Source: Asaia krungthepensis NRIC 0535
GTDB taxonomy: Bacteria; Pseudomonadota; Alphaproteobacteria; Acetobacterales; Acetobacteraceae
Length of the DNA stretch: 64,000 nt
Reading direction: 5' to 3'
Assembly (NCBI RefSeq): GCF_025995175.1
Contig: NZ_BAPV01000061.1
Location: 1-64,000, forward strand
Shown here: one piece after another, positions 22,756 to 31,482 of the stretch
How positions within the stretch are numbered: position 1 is the first letter of the stretch
Layout of the letters: each line of letters starts with the position of its first letter
The notes under the pieces: generated by a model
The model's database searches: none
What the model was told of the DNA's origin: nothing
What the model saw: only the letters and a program-made list of their open reading frames with translations
Position numbers and translations under genes: made by a program

Positions 22756-25700
22756 TCAGAACGCTGCTTCAGGCGCGTAGCAGGCCTCGATGGCGCTGTT
22801 GACGGTCTGGACAACTTCACCGGTCACATCGCCATGGCGCACCGAAACGATAATCCCGTCTTCCACCGTGACCACGACATCAAGCGGTTTGACGCCCACT
22901 TGTTCACCCACTGTGTTCACCAGGCAGAGACGATATGCCCCGGCCATGGCAACGGCATAGCCTGAGTCGAGCGACAGCCATCCCTCGAAGCCGACGCAAA
23001 GCGGTGCGTCATCAAAAATCGTCTTCACGTCATGGCGCAGGAAACGGTTTAGCGCGAAGAAGAAGATATCGCCCCTGCCCTCGCCAACCAGGGCCACTGA
23101 CATGGTTCCGGCGCGCTCCATCTGGCGGAGGAAACCCCAGCCACGGATGAACAGGTTGCCGTCATCGGTCAGAAGCGGTGCCGGATCACCAATCAGGCCG
23201 CTCAGCGCATCGATGTAATGCTGGAAATCATTCTCGGCGCGGTGCGGCACCACTTCGCGATGAAGACGACTGAGCTTGATACCACGCAGGTGGCCATCAG
23301 CATGCGACACACGGGCAAAATCGAGCATGATCTGGTCGTTTGAAGGACGCTCGACCTGGATCTCGTCGATCTTGCCATCCTTGACGTTGATCTCCACCGA
23401 CGTGACCATGAACGCGCCGGAGCCGTTCACGATGTTCACCAGAGCAACGCGGAAACGCCCCTCACACCATTTGCCGCGAAGCGCTGCCTGCCCGGCAAAG
23501 CCCGATCGACGCGGCGCACCTGGATGGATGGACAGGACATCACCCCGTGCCTCGCGGATACAGGGCAGGAAGATCATAGGCGTGTCGTCCTCGCCTATGA
23601 GCACCGCGTACATCGATCCGGCAGAGCTCACACCGGGCAGAACGTGCCAGCCACGGATATGGAATTCATGCGACCCGGCGAAGTCTTCCGGCTCGTTCTC
23701 GGCAAACACGAAATGACAGACGTCATCGATGTAGTATTCGGCGCCCTGGATCGCATACCAGTCATTGACCGGTTCAGGCAGTTCCACGGACAGATCGCGA
23801 ATGGTCGGCGGATCGAAGATATGACGCGGGGGAGCCTGGTGACGCCATGAAGCATGCGGCAGGAGGTGGACCTGCCCGGCATCGATCTGCATCTCTGCCG
23901 TGCCGAGTTCACGCACCGGCGCCGCCTCACGATAAACGTCGCGCATATCGTTGGCGTAGGCCTCTGCCTGGGTCCAGAGCGCGGGCGAGATATTGCCCAT
24001 GATTTCGCGGCGGGTGCTTTCGGAGGAACGAAGCAGTTCAAGGCGTTCGAGCACCATGTTGGCCCGACCGATCGGCACCTTGAAACCGTTCACGCCGTCC
24101 TTCACGCGGTCGCCCAGCGCGCCGACATCGGTCACGATGGGAATAAGGCCATTCTGCCAAGCCTCGGAAAGCGAAATGCAATAGGTTTCGGGCCAGATGG
24201 AGAGATTGAGCGCGACATCGGCCACCTGAAGCGCCGCGATATCTCCCGCCGTGTAACGACCATAAAGCTTCACATTCGGACGTGGCTTGCCGTTGATGAC
24301 GGCATCGTATTCCGGGTGGATATAGCCGAAGATGTGGAATTCGAAATGATCGGGATGAGCGATCTCGATCAGGTTCAGGATCGTATCAGCTCCCTTGGTA
24401 CGCAGGAAGTTGCCAACGATCGCTACCTTGAGCGGACGCTCGCCGAGCGGCTCATACGCCTTCGGCACGATGGGAATCGTGTTCTCGGGAGAAGGAATGC
24501 CGAGGGTGAGGCTGCTCTTCTGGTCCAGGATCGGATAGATCTCATGGGTCAGATTGCGCGAGTGCTCGGTACCGAACAGAATGAGGTCCACCGAGTGAAG
24601 CATCTTCGCAATGAAGGCGCGTCGTGTCTGCTCTCCACCATACTCGATATTTTCCGCGACCTTGAGGATGATATCGCTCGCCACGACCGACTTCACCTCG
24701 TCCTCGATATAGCGCAGATCCTGGTTGAGCAGGTTGTACCGCGAGGAGATCAGCCAGAAATCATGCGCCGAGAAGACAACACCGGCACCGCAGGCCTTGG
24801 CGATGATGGGCAGCGACAGGGCGTGATGGCCCAGATGCTGGAAATGAACGATATCGAAATTGTACTGGCTGATGGCATTGGAGAACGCCATTTCCTCCGG
24901 ACCGTCGCACATGGCGTCCATCCAGCCCACTTCGGGGACGTCGTATCGCTCGACTTCCTGACCATTGGCGGTGGTCAGGCGGCAATGCGTCCCGCGCCGC
25001 AGCCAGTAGAAAAATTCGATTTCGCGACCGAGCATCGAACACAAGGTCTGCTGATAGACCTCCACCCCACCCCAGGCTGCCTCATGGATTGTGGAGTGGG
25101 TGCACATCAGCACACGCAGGCGACGACGACGGGGAGCGAGTTCCGTGCCCGGCTTGCTCCGCCCGAAATTGGCCCCGGTAACATCGGCCATATAGCGGAG
25201 ACGGTGCTCATAGAGATGCCCGTCCACCACGGAGCGCTGCCCGGCGAGTGCGGCATTGCGGCGCAGCTCATGATCGCCAAGCAGGGCTGCGACGGCGCTG
25301 ACGACACCATCAACGTCACGAGCGAGGAACGTGCCCTCGATTTCCGAGAAATACTTGGTGTCCATGCTCTCTGGCGCTTCGACAACCTGAGCCGCACCCG
25401 CAAGCGCCAGTTCATAGAAGCGCGGCCCCGGGGCAGTGGCCTGGCTTACATCGCCATGGCTCGCATAATCGCGGAACATGGTCAGCGTGACAGCGCTGGC
25501 ATTCGCAAAATCGATAAAGGCTTCGTGGCTCACAGGGCGCTGAATCGCCAGTTCCGCGAGATCGGCCGGTAGCGGCGGCAGATACTCGTTCCCGGGGCAG
25601 ATCAGCTTCAGACGCGCCTTGGGGAAAGCCGCGATGATACGGCGCAGGGTTTCGACACGGTTGGGCCACATGGTGCCCGCAAAAAAGATGTCGTAGTCGA

Positions 25701-26112
25701 GCGCATCCGGCTCTTTCACATCGCGCTGATGAATGGTTCGGCTTGCACCGAGCGGCAGATAGAAGCCCTTGCCACGATAGTGCTCCGCGCATGACGGATC
25801 GTTTGTGAAGACATAGTCGAAGAGATTCGAGTTCTCGACGTTGAAATCGCGCATGAACGGATCTTCGAACGTCCAGAGAATCATGGTCTTGAATGCAGGT
25901 CTGATACGCCGCATCAGCTGGGTGTTGATACGCTGGCCATCAATACAGATGAGCGTGTCATGCTCGCCAGAAGCTGCAGCGGCCGCCAATGTCATATTAT
26001 CAGCGAGGAGGACCTGATCGTGACCGAAAAGAGCGCGTGCGGCACGTTCGACCGCCAGTGTCAGATACGAATTCGGGTTATGGGTGTAGTTTGTATTGTA
26101 AATAACAGCCAT
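22756..26112 (-). CDS. Giant multidomain glycosyltransferase with C-terminal repeat module
   Basis: 1118 residues, three parts. Residues 1-310 are a CgeB-like glycosyltransferase (LWTFEDPFMRDF, FFAGTMWPNRVETL, APGPRFYELALAGAAQVVEA). Residues 330-750 are a GT4 enzyme (LMCTHSTIHEAAWGGVEVYQQ, FDIVHFQHLGHHAL, VFSAHDFWL, VAIVGNFLRTKGADTIL, then SEAWQNGLIPIVTDVGA). Residues 816-915 and 987-1085 are two copies of a module I cannot name: F-x-IRGW, AG-x-M, V-L-GE, a conserved R-x-DV-x-x-I, GF-x-G-x-x-x-L, and LVN. First gene of the three-gene operon; its promoter region follows the rpsA terminator. No transmembrane segment seen, so cytoplasmic. Confidence 0.9.
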   Translation of the reverse strand: MAVIYNTNYTHNPNSYLTLAVERAARALFGHDQVLLADNMTLAAAAASGEHDTLICIDGQRINTQLMRRIRPAFKTMILWTFEDPFMRDFNVENSNLFDYVFTNDPSCAEHYRGKGFYLPLGASRTIHQRDVKEPDALDYDIFFAGTMWPNRVETLRRIIAAFPKARLKLICPGNEYLPPLPADLAELAIQRPVSHEAFIDFANASAVTLTMFRDYASHGDVSQATAPGPRFYELALAGAAQVVEAPESMDTKYFSEIEGTFLARDVDGVVSAVAALLGDHELRRNAALAGQRSVVDGHLYEHRLRYMADVTGANFGRSKPGTELAPRRRRLRVLMCTHSTIHEAAWGGVEVYQQTLCSMLGREIEFFYWLRRGTHCRLTTANGQEVERYDVPEVGWMDAMCDGPEEMAFSNAISQYNFDIVHFQHLGHHALSLPIIAKACGAGVVFSAHDFWLISSRYNLLNQDLRYIEDEVKSVVASDIILKVAENIEYGGEQTRRAFIAKMLHSVDLILFGTEHSRNLTHEIYPILDQKSSLTLGIPSPENTIPIVPKAYEPLGERPLKVAIVGNFLRTKGADTILNLIEIAHPDHFEFHIFGYIHPEYDAVINGKPRPNVKLYGRYTAGDIAALQVADVALNLSIWPETYCISLSEAWQNGLIPIVTDVGALGDRVKDGVNGFKVPIGRANMVLERLELLRSSESTRREIMGNISPALWTQAEAYANDMRDVYREAAPVRELGTAEMQIDAGQVHLLPHASWRHQAPPRHIFDPPTIRDLSVELPEPVNDWYAIQGAEYYIDDVCHFVFAENEPEDFAGSHEFHIRGWHVLPGVSSAGSMYAVLIGEDDTPMIFLPCIREARGDVLSIHPGAPRRSGFAGQAALRGKWCEGRFRVALVNIVNGSGAFMVTSVEINVKDGKIDEIQVERPSNDQIMLDFARVSHADGHLRGIKLSRLHREVVPHRAENDFQHYIDALSGLIGDPAPLLTDDGNLFIRGWGFLRQMERAGTMSVALVGEGRGDIFFFALNRFLRHDVKTIFDDAPLCVGFEGWLSLDSGYAVAMAGAYRLCLVNTVGEQVGVKPLDVVVTVEDGIIVSVRHGDVTGEVVQTVNSAIEACYAPEAAF

Positions 26113-26244
26113 GAAGACCCCGCCTGCGCATCTTGCCTACAGTCAGGGCAATCCCCGCCTGTCCATTGATCTGCATTTAACCCAAACGAAGGGCAGGAAA
26201 AAGTCTTCACTACAGTTTTTGAGATTATGTTGAGTGTCAGTTCA

Positions 26245-26282
26245 ACAAGAAAAAATAAAAGGGCTGCCGAAGCAGCCCTTTC
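26245..26282 (-). terminator. Intrinsic terminator of rpsA
   Basis: Minus-strand stem AAGGGCTGC/GCAGCCCTT closed by a UUCG tetraloop, followed by TTATTTTTTC, shortly after the rpsA stop. Confidence 0.95.
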
Positions 26283-26309
26283 ATAGTGTTTCTACAGATT
26301 AACCGCAGA

Positions 26310-28004
26310 TTACACTTCGGTATTACGACGACGGATCGCCGCACCGAGGATATCACCGAGCGATGCGCCGCTATCAGACGAGCCGTACTCGTTGATGGCT
26401 GCCTTGTCTTCCTCGACCTCACGGCCGCGGATGGTCAGGGCCAGCTTGCGCGAAGCGCGATCGACGGAAACAACCTTCGCATCGACCTTCTCACCAACCG
26501 CGAAGCGCTCGGGGCGCTGCTCGGCCTTGTCACGAGCCAGTTCGGCGCGACGGATGAAGCCGGTCAGGACGTCGTCCACCTTCACTTCGATGCCGTTGGT
26601 CTGAACCGAGGTCACAACGCAGGTCACGATATCGCCCTTGTGGACGCGCGACAGCGTGTCGGCTGCAGGGTCTTCCTGGAGCTGCTTGATACCGAGCGAG
26701 ATACGCTCCTTCTCGGGATCCACGTCGAGCACCTTGGCCTGAACGACCTGACCCTTCTCGAACTTCGCCATGGCTGCTTCGCCGGCTTCGTCCCAGGAGA
26801 GATCGGACATGTGCACCATGCCGTCGATATCGGCAGAGAGACCCACGAACAGACCGAATTCGGTGATGTTGCGGATTTCGCCTTCGATGGTCGAACCGAC
26901 CTTGTGCTCTTCGGCGAACTGCTCCCAGGGGTTGCGCTGAACCTGCTTCAGGCCGAGCGAGATACGACGCTTGGCGCTGTCCACGTCGAGAACCATGACG
27001 TCGACTTCCTGCGAGGTCGCGACAAGCTTGCCCGGATGGACGTTCTTCTTCGTCCAGGACATCTCGGAAACGTGCACCAGACCTTCAACGCCGGGCTCGA
27101 GCTCAACGAACGCACCGTAATCGGTGATGTTCGTGACGCGACCGGAGTAGCGGGCACCCGGCGGATACTTGATCGCCACGTTCTCCCACGGATCAGCCTC
27201 AAGCTGCTTCATGCCCAGCGAGATGCGCTGCGTGTCGGAATTGAAGCGGATGACCTGAACGCGAACCGGCATGCCGATCTGCAGCGCTTCGGACGGGTGG
27301 TTGATACGCTTCCAGGCGATGTCGGTGACATGCAGGAGGCCATCGACGCCGCCGAGATCGACGAACGCACCGTAATCGGTGATGTTCTTGACCACGCCGT
27401 CGAGGATCATGCCTTCCTTCAGGCCCTGGATCAGCTCGGAGCGCTGCTCTGCACGGGTCTCTTCAAGAACGGCACGACGCGAGACAACGATGTTGCCACG
27501 GGCGCGATCCATCTTGAGGATCTGGAAAGGCTGGGGCTGGCCCATGAGCGGAGCGACATCGCGCACGGGGCGGATATCGACCTGGCTGCCCGGAAGGAAC
27601 GCCATGGCGCCGCCCAGATCAACCGTGAAGCCGCCCTTGACGCGACCATAGATCGTGCCGTTGACGCGCTGGTTGTTGGCGAATGCGCGCTCAAGCGAGG
27701 TCCAGGCCTCTTCACGACGTGCCTTCTCGCGCGACAGCACGATGGAGCCGTCACGGTCTTCGTAGCGCTCGACATAGAGTTCGATCACGTCGCCCGGACG
27801 CACGTCAGGCGCAACGCCCGGCGGTCCGAATTCCTTGAGCGAAACGCGGCCTTCGCTCTTGAGGCCGACATCGACGATCGCATATTCATCCGTCAGACGG
27901 ATGACACGACCGGTAACGACGGAGCCGTCAAAGCCCGTGTCCTGACCAAGGGTCTCGTCAAGAAGAGCTGCGAAGTCTTCGACGGTGTTGGTGGCTGAAG
28001 CCAT
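26310..28004 (-). CDS. rpsA: 30S ribosomal protein S1
   Basis: Brings mRNA to the 30S subunit. 564 residues from ATG 28004 (MASATNTVEDFAALLDETLG, the typical alphaproteobacterial start); an in-frame upstream ATG is not used by the family. Six S1/OB repeats are visible, with recurring ITDYGAFVDLGG, ITDYGAFVELEPGVEGLVHVSEMSW and ITEFGLFVGLSADIDGMVHMSDLSW. Third gene of aroA-cmk-rpsA, 404 bases after cmk, so it has room for its own promoter. Ends in a strong terminator. Confidence 0.98.
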   Translation of the reverse strand: MASATNTVEDFAALLDETLGQDTGFDGSVVTGRVIRLTDEYAIVDVGLKSEGRVSLKEFGPPGVAPDVRPGDVIELYVERYEDRDGSIVLSREKARREEAWTSLERAFANNQRVNGTIYGRVKGGFTVDLGGAMAFLPGSQVDIRPVRDVAPLMGQPQPFQILKMDRARGNIVVSRRAVLEETRAEQRSELIQGLKEGMILDGVVKNITDYGAFVDLGGVDGLLHVTDIAWKRINHPSEALQIGMPVRVQVIRFNSDTQRISLGMKQLEADPWENVAIKYPPGARYSGRVTNITDYGAFVELEPGVEGLVHVSEMSWTKKNVHPGKLVATSQEVDVMVLDVDSAKRRISLGLKQVQRNPWEQFAEEHKVGSTIEGEIRNITEFGLFVGLSADIDGMVHMSDLSWDEAGEAAMAKFEKGQVVQAKVLDVDPEKERISLGIKQLQEDPAADTLSRVHKGDIVTCVVTSVQTNGIEVKVDDVLTGFIRRAELARDKAEQRPERFAVGEKVDAKVVSVDRASRKLALTIRGREVEEDKAAINEYGSSDSGASLGDILGAAIRRRNTEV

Positions 28005-28408
28005 GTGTTTTCGTAATCCTGGGCCGGTCGTGATGACCGGGCCAATGTCTGCGCCCCGCATCCTGGCAGGACGGCTTGCTCATGATCTGCGGCCACCCAT
28101 GAGCCTTCGCTGGAAGATCGCCCGCAGGATGCGGAAGACCATTGCGCGCAGGTGACAATACGCTGCCCGTGGTCAGACACCCGCCACGGGGTGCTTGTCA
28201 ACAAAAACCTGATTTTCCGGGAAGATTAGGGGCGACGGCGGCGAGTCCGCCCTGCCTTTCGCCGCAATGCGGTCAAAACCCGCATCGAGCCGCATCTGTT
28301 CGCACTCTGAAGCCACTTCCGCGCCGAAGCACGAAGCCGCCTCTCATAAACAAAGCCACGCCTCCTCCGCCCTGTCCGGCAGGGCAGAGGAAGCGCTTCG
28401 ATACCCCG
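28005..28408. other. Intergenic region upstream of rpsA
   Basis: 404 bases between cmk and rpsA with no gene. On the minus strand a TTGACA (28196-28201) is present, but a good -10 at the right distance is lacking (GTCTGA at best). Probably the rpsA promoter and leader. Confidence 0.4.
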
Positions 28409-29041
28409 TCAGAGGGGGAAGCGCTCTCTCACAATGGCCAGGGCATGGGCGAGAACAGCGCCGGCATCCATGCTGTCCGTCTCGACAAGCACCGCATCGT
28501 CAGCCTGACGCAGGGGGGAAACGGGGCGCTCCGCATCCTTGCGGTCACGCGCCTCGATCTCGGCTGTCAGGGCAGAGAGGGCCGCTTCGTCACGGGCCGA
28601 GGCCCCATGAAGCTGCTGATAGCGACGCAGGGCGCGGACGCCTGCACTCGCCGTGACGAAGAACTTCAGATCGGCATCGGGGAAAACCACGGTCCCGATG
28701 TCACGCCCATCGATCACCGCCCCGCTTTCGGTCGCAAACTCGCGCTGACGCTTCAGAAGGGCCGCGCGAACCGGCGGCTGGGTTGCAACCGAACTCGCGC
28801 CGCGATCGATATCGGGCACACGAAGATCGTCACGCAGCAGATCGGCTGGCTGAAGCGCCTGCGCGGTTCTTTCTCCGTCATCGACCGAGGGATCGAGCCC
28901 AGCCAGAATCATCTGGCGTGCCACGGCACGATAAAGCAGACCGGTATCGAGATGCGGCAGGCGGAGCGATGCGGCCAGGGACTTCGCCAGTGTTCCCTTG
29001 CCCGCAGCGGCGGGACCATCGACTGCTATGATCAGACGCAT
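28409..29041 (-). CDS. cmk: Cytidylate kinase
   Basis: Phosphorylates CMP and dCMP with ATP. 210 residues. The P-loop is IIAVDGPAAAGKGTLAK at residues 4-20; the CMP-binding region contains DTGLLYRAVA and IDGRDIGTVVFPDADLKFFVTA, followed by the lid RDRKDAERPVSPLR. The start codon overlaps the aroA stop (TGATG), so translation is coupled. Confidence 0.97.
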   Translation of the reverse strand: MRLIIAVDGPAAAGKGTLAKSLAASLRLPHLDTGLLYRAVARQMILAGLDPSVDDGERTAQALQPADLLRDDLRVPDIDRGASSVATQPPVRAALLKRQREFATESGAVIDGRDIGTVVFPDADLKFFVTASAGVRALRRYQQLHGASARDEAALSALTAEIEARDRKDAERPVSPLRQADDAVLVETDSMDAGAVLAHALAIVRERFPL

Positions 29042-30396
29042 CAGAGCGCTGCCCCAAGGGCTGCCATCAGCGATACAAAGCCCGGAAAGCTCGTATTGAT
29101 GAAGCCCGTATCATCCACCATGACAGGCTTCTCGGCGGCCAGACCGAACACGATGGCACTCATGGCCAGACGATGATCCATGCGCGTCTCGACCAGACCG
29201 CCGCCAAGCCCTTCGGCGCTGCCACGTCCTTCGATGACCATGTCATCTCCCTCGACACGCACCGTGGCACCATTGGCCTTAAGCAGCGCCACGGTGGCAG
29301 AAAGACGGTCGCTCTCCTTCACGCGCAATTCCTCAAGGCCACGCAGACGCGAGGTTCCGGTTGCGAAGGCGCACGCAACGGCCAGAACCGGGTACTCATC
29401 AATCATGGACGGCGCCCTGTTGGCGGGCACATCGACGCCACGCAGCGCGGCGCTGCGGACCACGAGATCGCCCACGGGTTCGCCCCCCTCGACACGCTCA
29501 TTCTCGATATCGAGAACCGCGCCCATTTCGCGCAGCGTCGTGAACAGACCTGTCCGCAGCGGATTCAGCCCCACATTCGGCAGACGGATTTCAGAACCGG
29601 GCACGAGAGAGGCTGCCACGATCGGAAAAGATGCCGAAGAGGGATCGGCAGGCACGACCACGTCACGCGCAACGAGTCGGGTCGGGCCCTCCAGGGTGAT
29701 GATACGCCCGCCCGCAGGCGTAAGGCCCACATCCACGCCGACACCGAAATGACGCAGCATGTTTTCCGTGTGATCGCGCGTCGCCACCGGCTCTTCCACA
29801 CGCGTCTTGCCATGCGCGTTCAGACCGGCCAGCAGGATGGCGGATTTCACCTGAGCCGAAGCGACAGGCAGACAATAAGAGAGCGGCGCCGCATCGCCCG
29901 TTCCGATGATGGCCATAGGCAGCTTTTCGCCATGACGCGTGGCAAAACAGGCGCCATTGCCCGAGAGAGGCTGGGTCACACGACGCATAGGGCGTCCGCG
30001 CAGCGAGGCATCGCCCGTCATGAAGCTCGTGATGGGATGGCTGGCCAGAATACCGGACAGCAGACGCGCCGCCGTTCCGGAGTTCCCCATGTCGAGCACG
30101 TCGGCGGGCTCGTTCAGCGCGCCGACCCCCTTGCCATCGATCACCCAGCGATCCGTTTCGCGCGTGATGGTGGCACCCAGCGCGCGCATCGCATCAGCGG
30201 TACGCAGCACGTCCTCGCCTTCGAGCAGACCCGTCACGACGGTGCGCCCTTCAGCGAGAGAGGCCAGCATCAGCGCGCGATGACTGATCGACTTGTCACC
30301 GGGCACACGAATCGTTCCCCGCAGCGGGCCGGGATTGCGCGCAACGGAAAGAGGAATGACGGAGGCAGAAGGATGATGTTCCATGATAGCGTTCAT
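29041..30396 (-). CDS. aroA: 3-phosphoshikimate 1-carboxyvinyltransferase (EPSP synthase)
   Basis: Sixth step of the shikimate pathway. 451 residues. PGDKSISHRALMLASLAEG is the N-terminal substrate-binding signature; also LDMGNSGTAARLLSG, LRGRPMRRVTQPL, and RVKESDRL-like RVKESDRLSATV. Sequence features resemble the alphaproteobacterial (class II-like) enzymes, which I only infer from the MGNSGTAARL context. M1 and M5 are both possible starts. First gene of aroA-cmk-rpsA, divergent from the FYDLN gene. Confidence 0.97.
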   Translation of the reverse strand: MNAIMEHHPSASVIPLSVARNPGPLRGTIRVPGDKSISHRALMLASLAEGRTVVTGLLEGEDVLRTADAMRALGATITRETDRWVIDGKGVGALNEPADVLDMGNSGTAARLLSGILASHPITSFMTGDASLRGRPMRRVTQPLSGNGACFATRHGEKLPMAIIGTGDAAPLSYCLPVASAQVKSAILLAGLNAHGKTRVEEPVATRDHTENMLRHFGVGVDVGLTPAGGRIITLEGPTRLVARDVVVPADPSSASFPIVAASLVPGSEIRLPNVGLNPLRTGLFTTLREMGAVLDIENERVEGGEPVGDLVVRSAALRGVDVPANRAPSMIDEYPVLAVACAFATGTSRLRGLEELRVKESDRLSATVALLKANGATVRVEGDDMVIEGRGSAEGLGGGLVETRMDHRLAMSAIVFGLAAEKPVMVDDTGFINTSFPGFVSLMAALGAAL

Positions 30397-30565
30397 TCCG
30401 ATGCGCGACCGTCCCTGTCAATCGCCGGGACCTGATTCCCGGCGGGTTTTAACATCAAAAACCCAGCTTGCATTTGACATCACGGGCACAAGCTGGCATG
30501 GCCCCGTGCTTCGCGGCGCAAGCCGTTTCCCTTTTCAACCGGTTCAGGATCGACAGGTAGTCATC

Positions 30566-30892
30566 ATGGCAAAACCAGAACTCGGTCTGAAGCGCATTTG
30601 CGTCTCTTGCGGCGCGCGTTTCTACGACCTGAATCGCGCTCCCGCGATTTGCCCCAAATGTGGCGCAGAGCAGCCCAGCGATCTGCCTCTGCCCAAGCGC
30701 GGTGGCGAGATCCCCGCAGATCAGACCAAGAATGATCCCAAGAGCGACGAAGATGATATCGATGTCGATCTCGACGCGGATGATGATGGCGATGACGACG
30801 TGATGGAAGATGCGTCAGACCTCGATGATGACGATGACGATCTCGGTTCCGAGATCGAAGTCACCACCGACAACGACGACAACGAAAACTGA
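30566..30892 (+). CDS. FYDLN-type acidic zinc-ribbon protein
   Basis: 108 residues, start at ATG 30566 (MAKPELGLKRICVSCGARFYDLNR). Two CxxC pairs (CVSC, CPKC) form a zinc ribbon at residues 12-35; the second half is almost wholly Asp/Glu, with runs of Asp. This is the TIGR02300 family, restricted to alphaproteobacteria and of unknown function. Divergent from aroA, its usual neighbour. The stop codon overlaps the next gene's start (TGATG), and an intrinsic terminator lies just after it. Confidence 0.93.
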   Translation: MAKPELGLKRICVSCGARFYDLNRAPAICPKCGAEQPSDLPLPKRGGEIPADQTKNDPKSDEDDIDVDLDADDDGDDDVMEDASDLDDDDDDLGSEIEVTTDNDDNEN

Positions 30893-31449
30893 TGTCTCTG
30901 AGAAAAGCCGGTCTGACCGGCTTTTTTCTTTTGAGCATGGCCCCTTCCCCCTCCTTTGCGGAAACCGCCGCTCATCTGGGCCGGGCCCTGCAGGCAGAGC
31001 CCAGTGCCACAAAGGTGCTGCAGGCCTATTGCGCGCGTCTGGCACCGGGCGTGCCCGTGACGGCCATCGCCCTGCCCAGCGACGACCGACCACCGCCGAC
31101 CGTTCTGCGTGAGCGCTTTGCCTTACGTCAGGATGAGACCATCCGGGTGCGTCATGTCAGCCTGCGCTGCGGAATAATCGTACTGTCGGATGCCTGGAAC
31201 TGGTATATTCCCCAGCGCCTGACAGCAGACATGAACCGACAGCTCGAGACCACGAATACGCCTTTCGGTCGCGTCGTATCAGGGCTTGGTTTTGCCCGAC
31301 ACGCAATCAGCAGCGAGACCGAAGCTCTGCCCGCCGGGGTTTTCCTGCGTAATACGGCAATGCTGACACGCAGCGCTGACGGACTCCCCTTCTCGCTGGT
31401 GGTGGAGAACTATCAGAGCGCGGGGTTCGAGGCGCTCCCGCCGCTCTGA
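30892..31449 (+). CDS. Secreted protein, possibly chorismate-lyase-like
   Basis: 185 residues. Signal peptide MSLRKAGLTGFFLLSMAPSPSFA, cleavage before ETAAHLG. The body has VRHVSLRCGIIVLSDAWNWYIPQRL, MNRQLETTNTPFGRVVSGLGF and, near the end, LPAGVFLRNTAMLTRSADGLPFSLVVE, which resembles the UbiC/chorismate-lyase fold as I recall it. Whether it keeps an enzyme activity is unknown, and export argues against ubiquinone synthesis. The start overlaps the previous stop (TGATG), and codons 5-13 also form an intrinsic terminator. An ATG at codon 16 would avoid the terminator but lose the signal peptide. Confidence 0.75.
   Translation: MSLRKAGLTGFFLLSMAPSPSFAETAAHLGRALQAEPSATKVLQAYCARLAPGVPVTAIALPSDDRPPPTVLRERFALRQDETIRVRHVSLRCGIIVLSDAWNWYIPQRLTADMNRQLETTNTPFGRVVSGLGFARHAISSETEALPAGVFLRNTAMLTRSADGLPFSLVVENYQSAGFEALPPL
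30904..30932 (+). terminator. Intrinsic terminator inside the start of the next gene
   Basis: Perfect 9-bp stem AAAGCCGGT/ACCGGCTTT with a 3-nt loop and TTTTTTCTTTT. It is 12 bases after the start codon of the downstream gene, whose signal-peptide codons it forms. Confidence 0.85.
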
Positions 31450-31482
31450 TACTCATCCCTCGAGGCACCTGCCACGAGCTTT

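Noticed and set aside
23854-25572. 572-codon plus-strand open frame opposite the 1118-residue glycosyltransferase
   Set aside because: Antisense shadow with no recognisable domain; the minus strand codes a clear GT4 domain.
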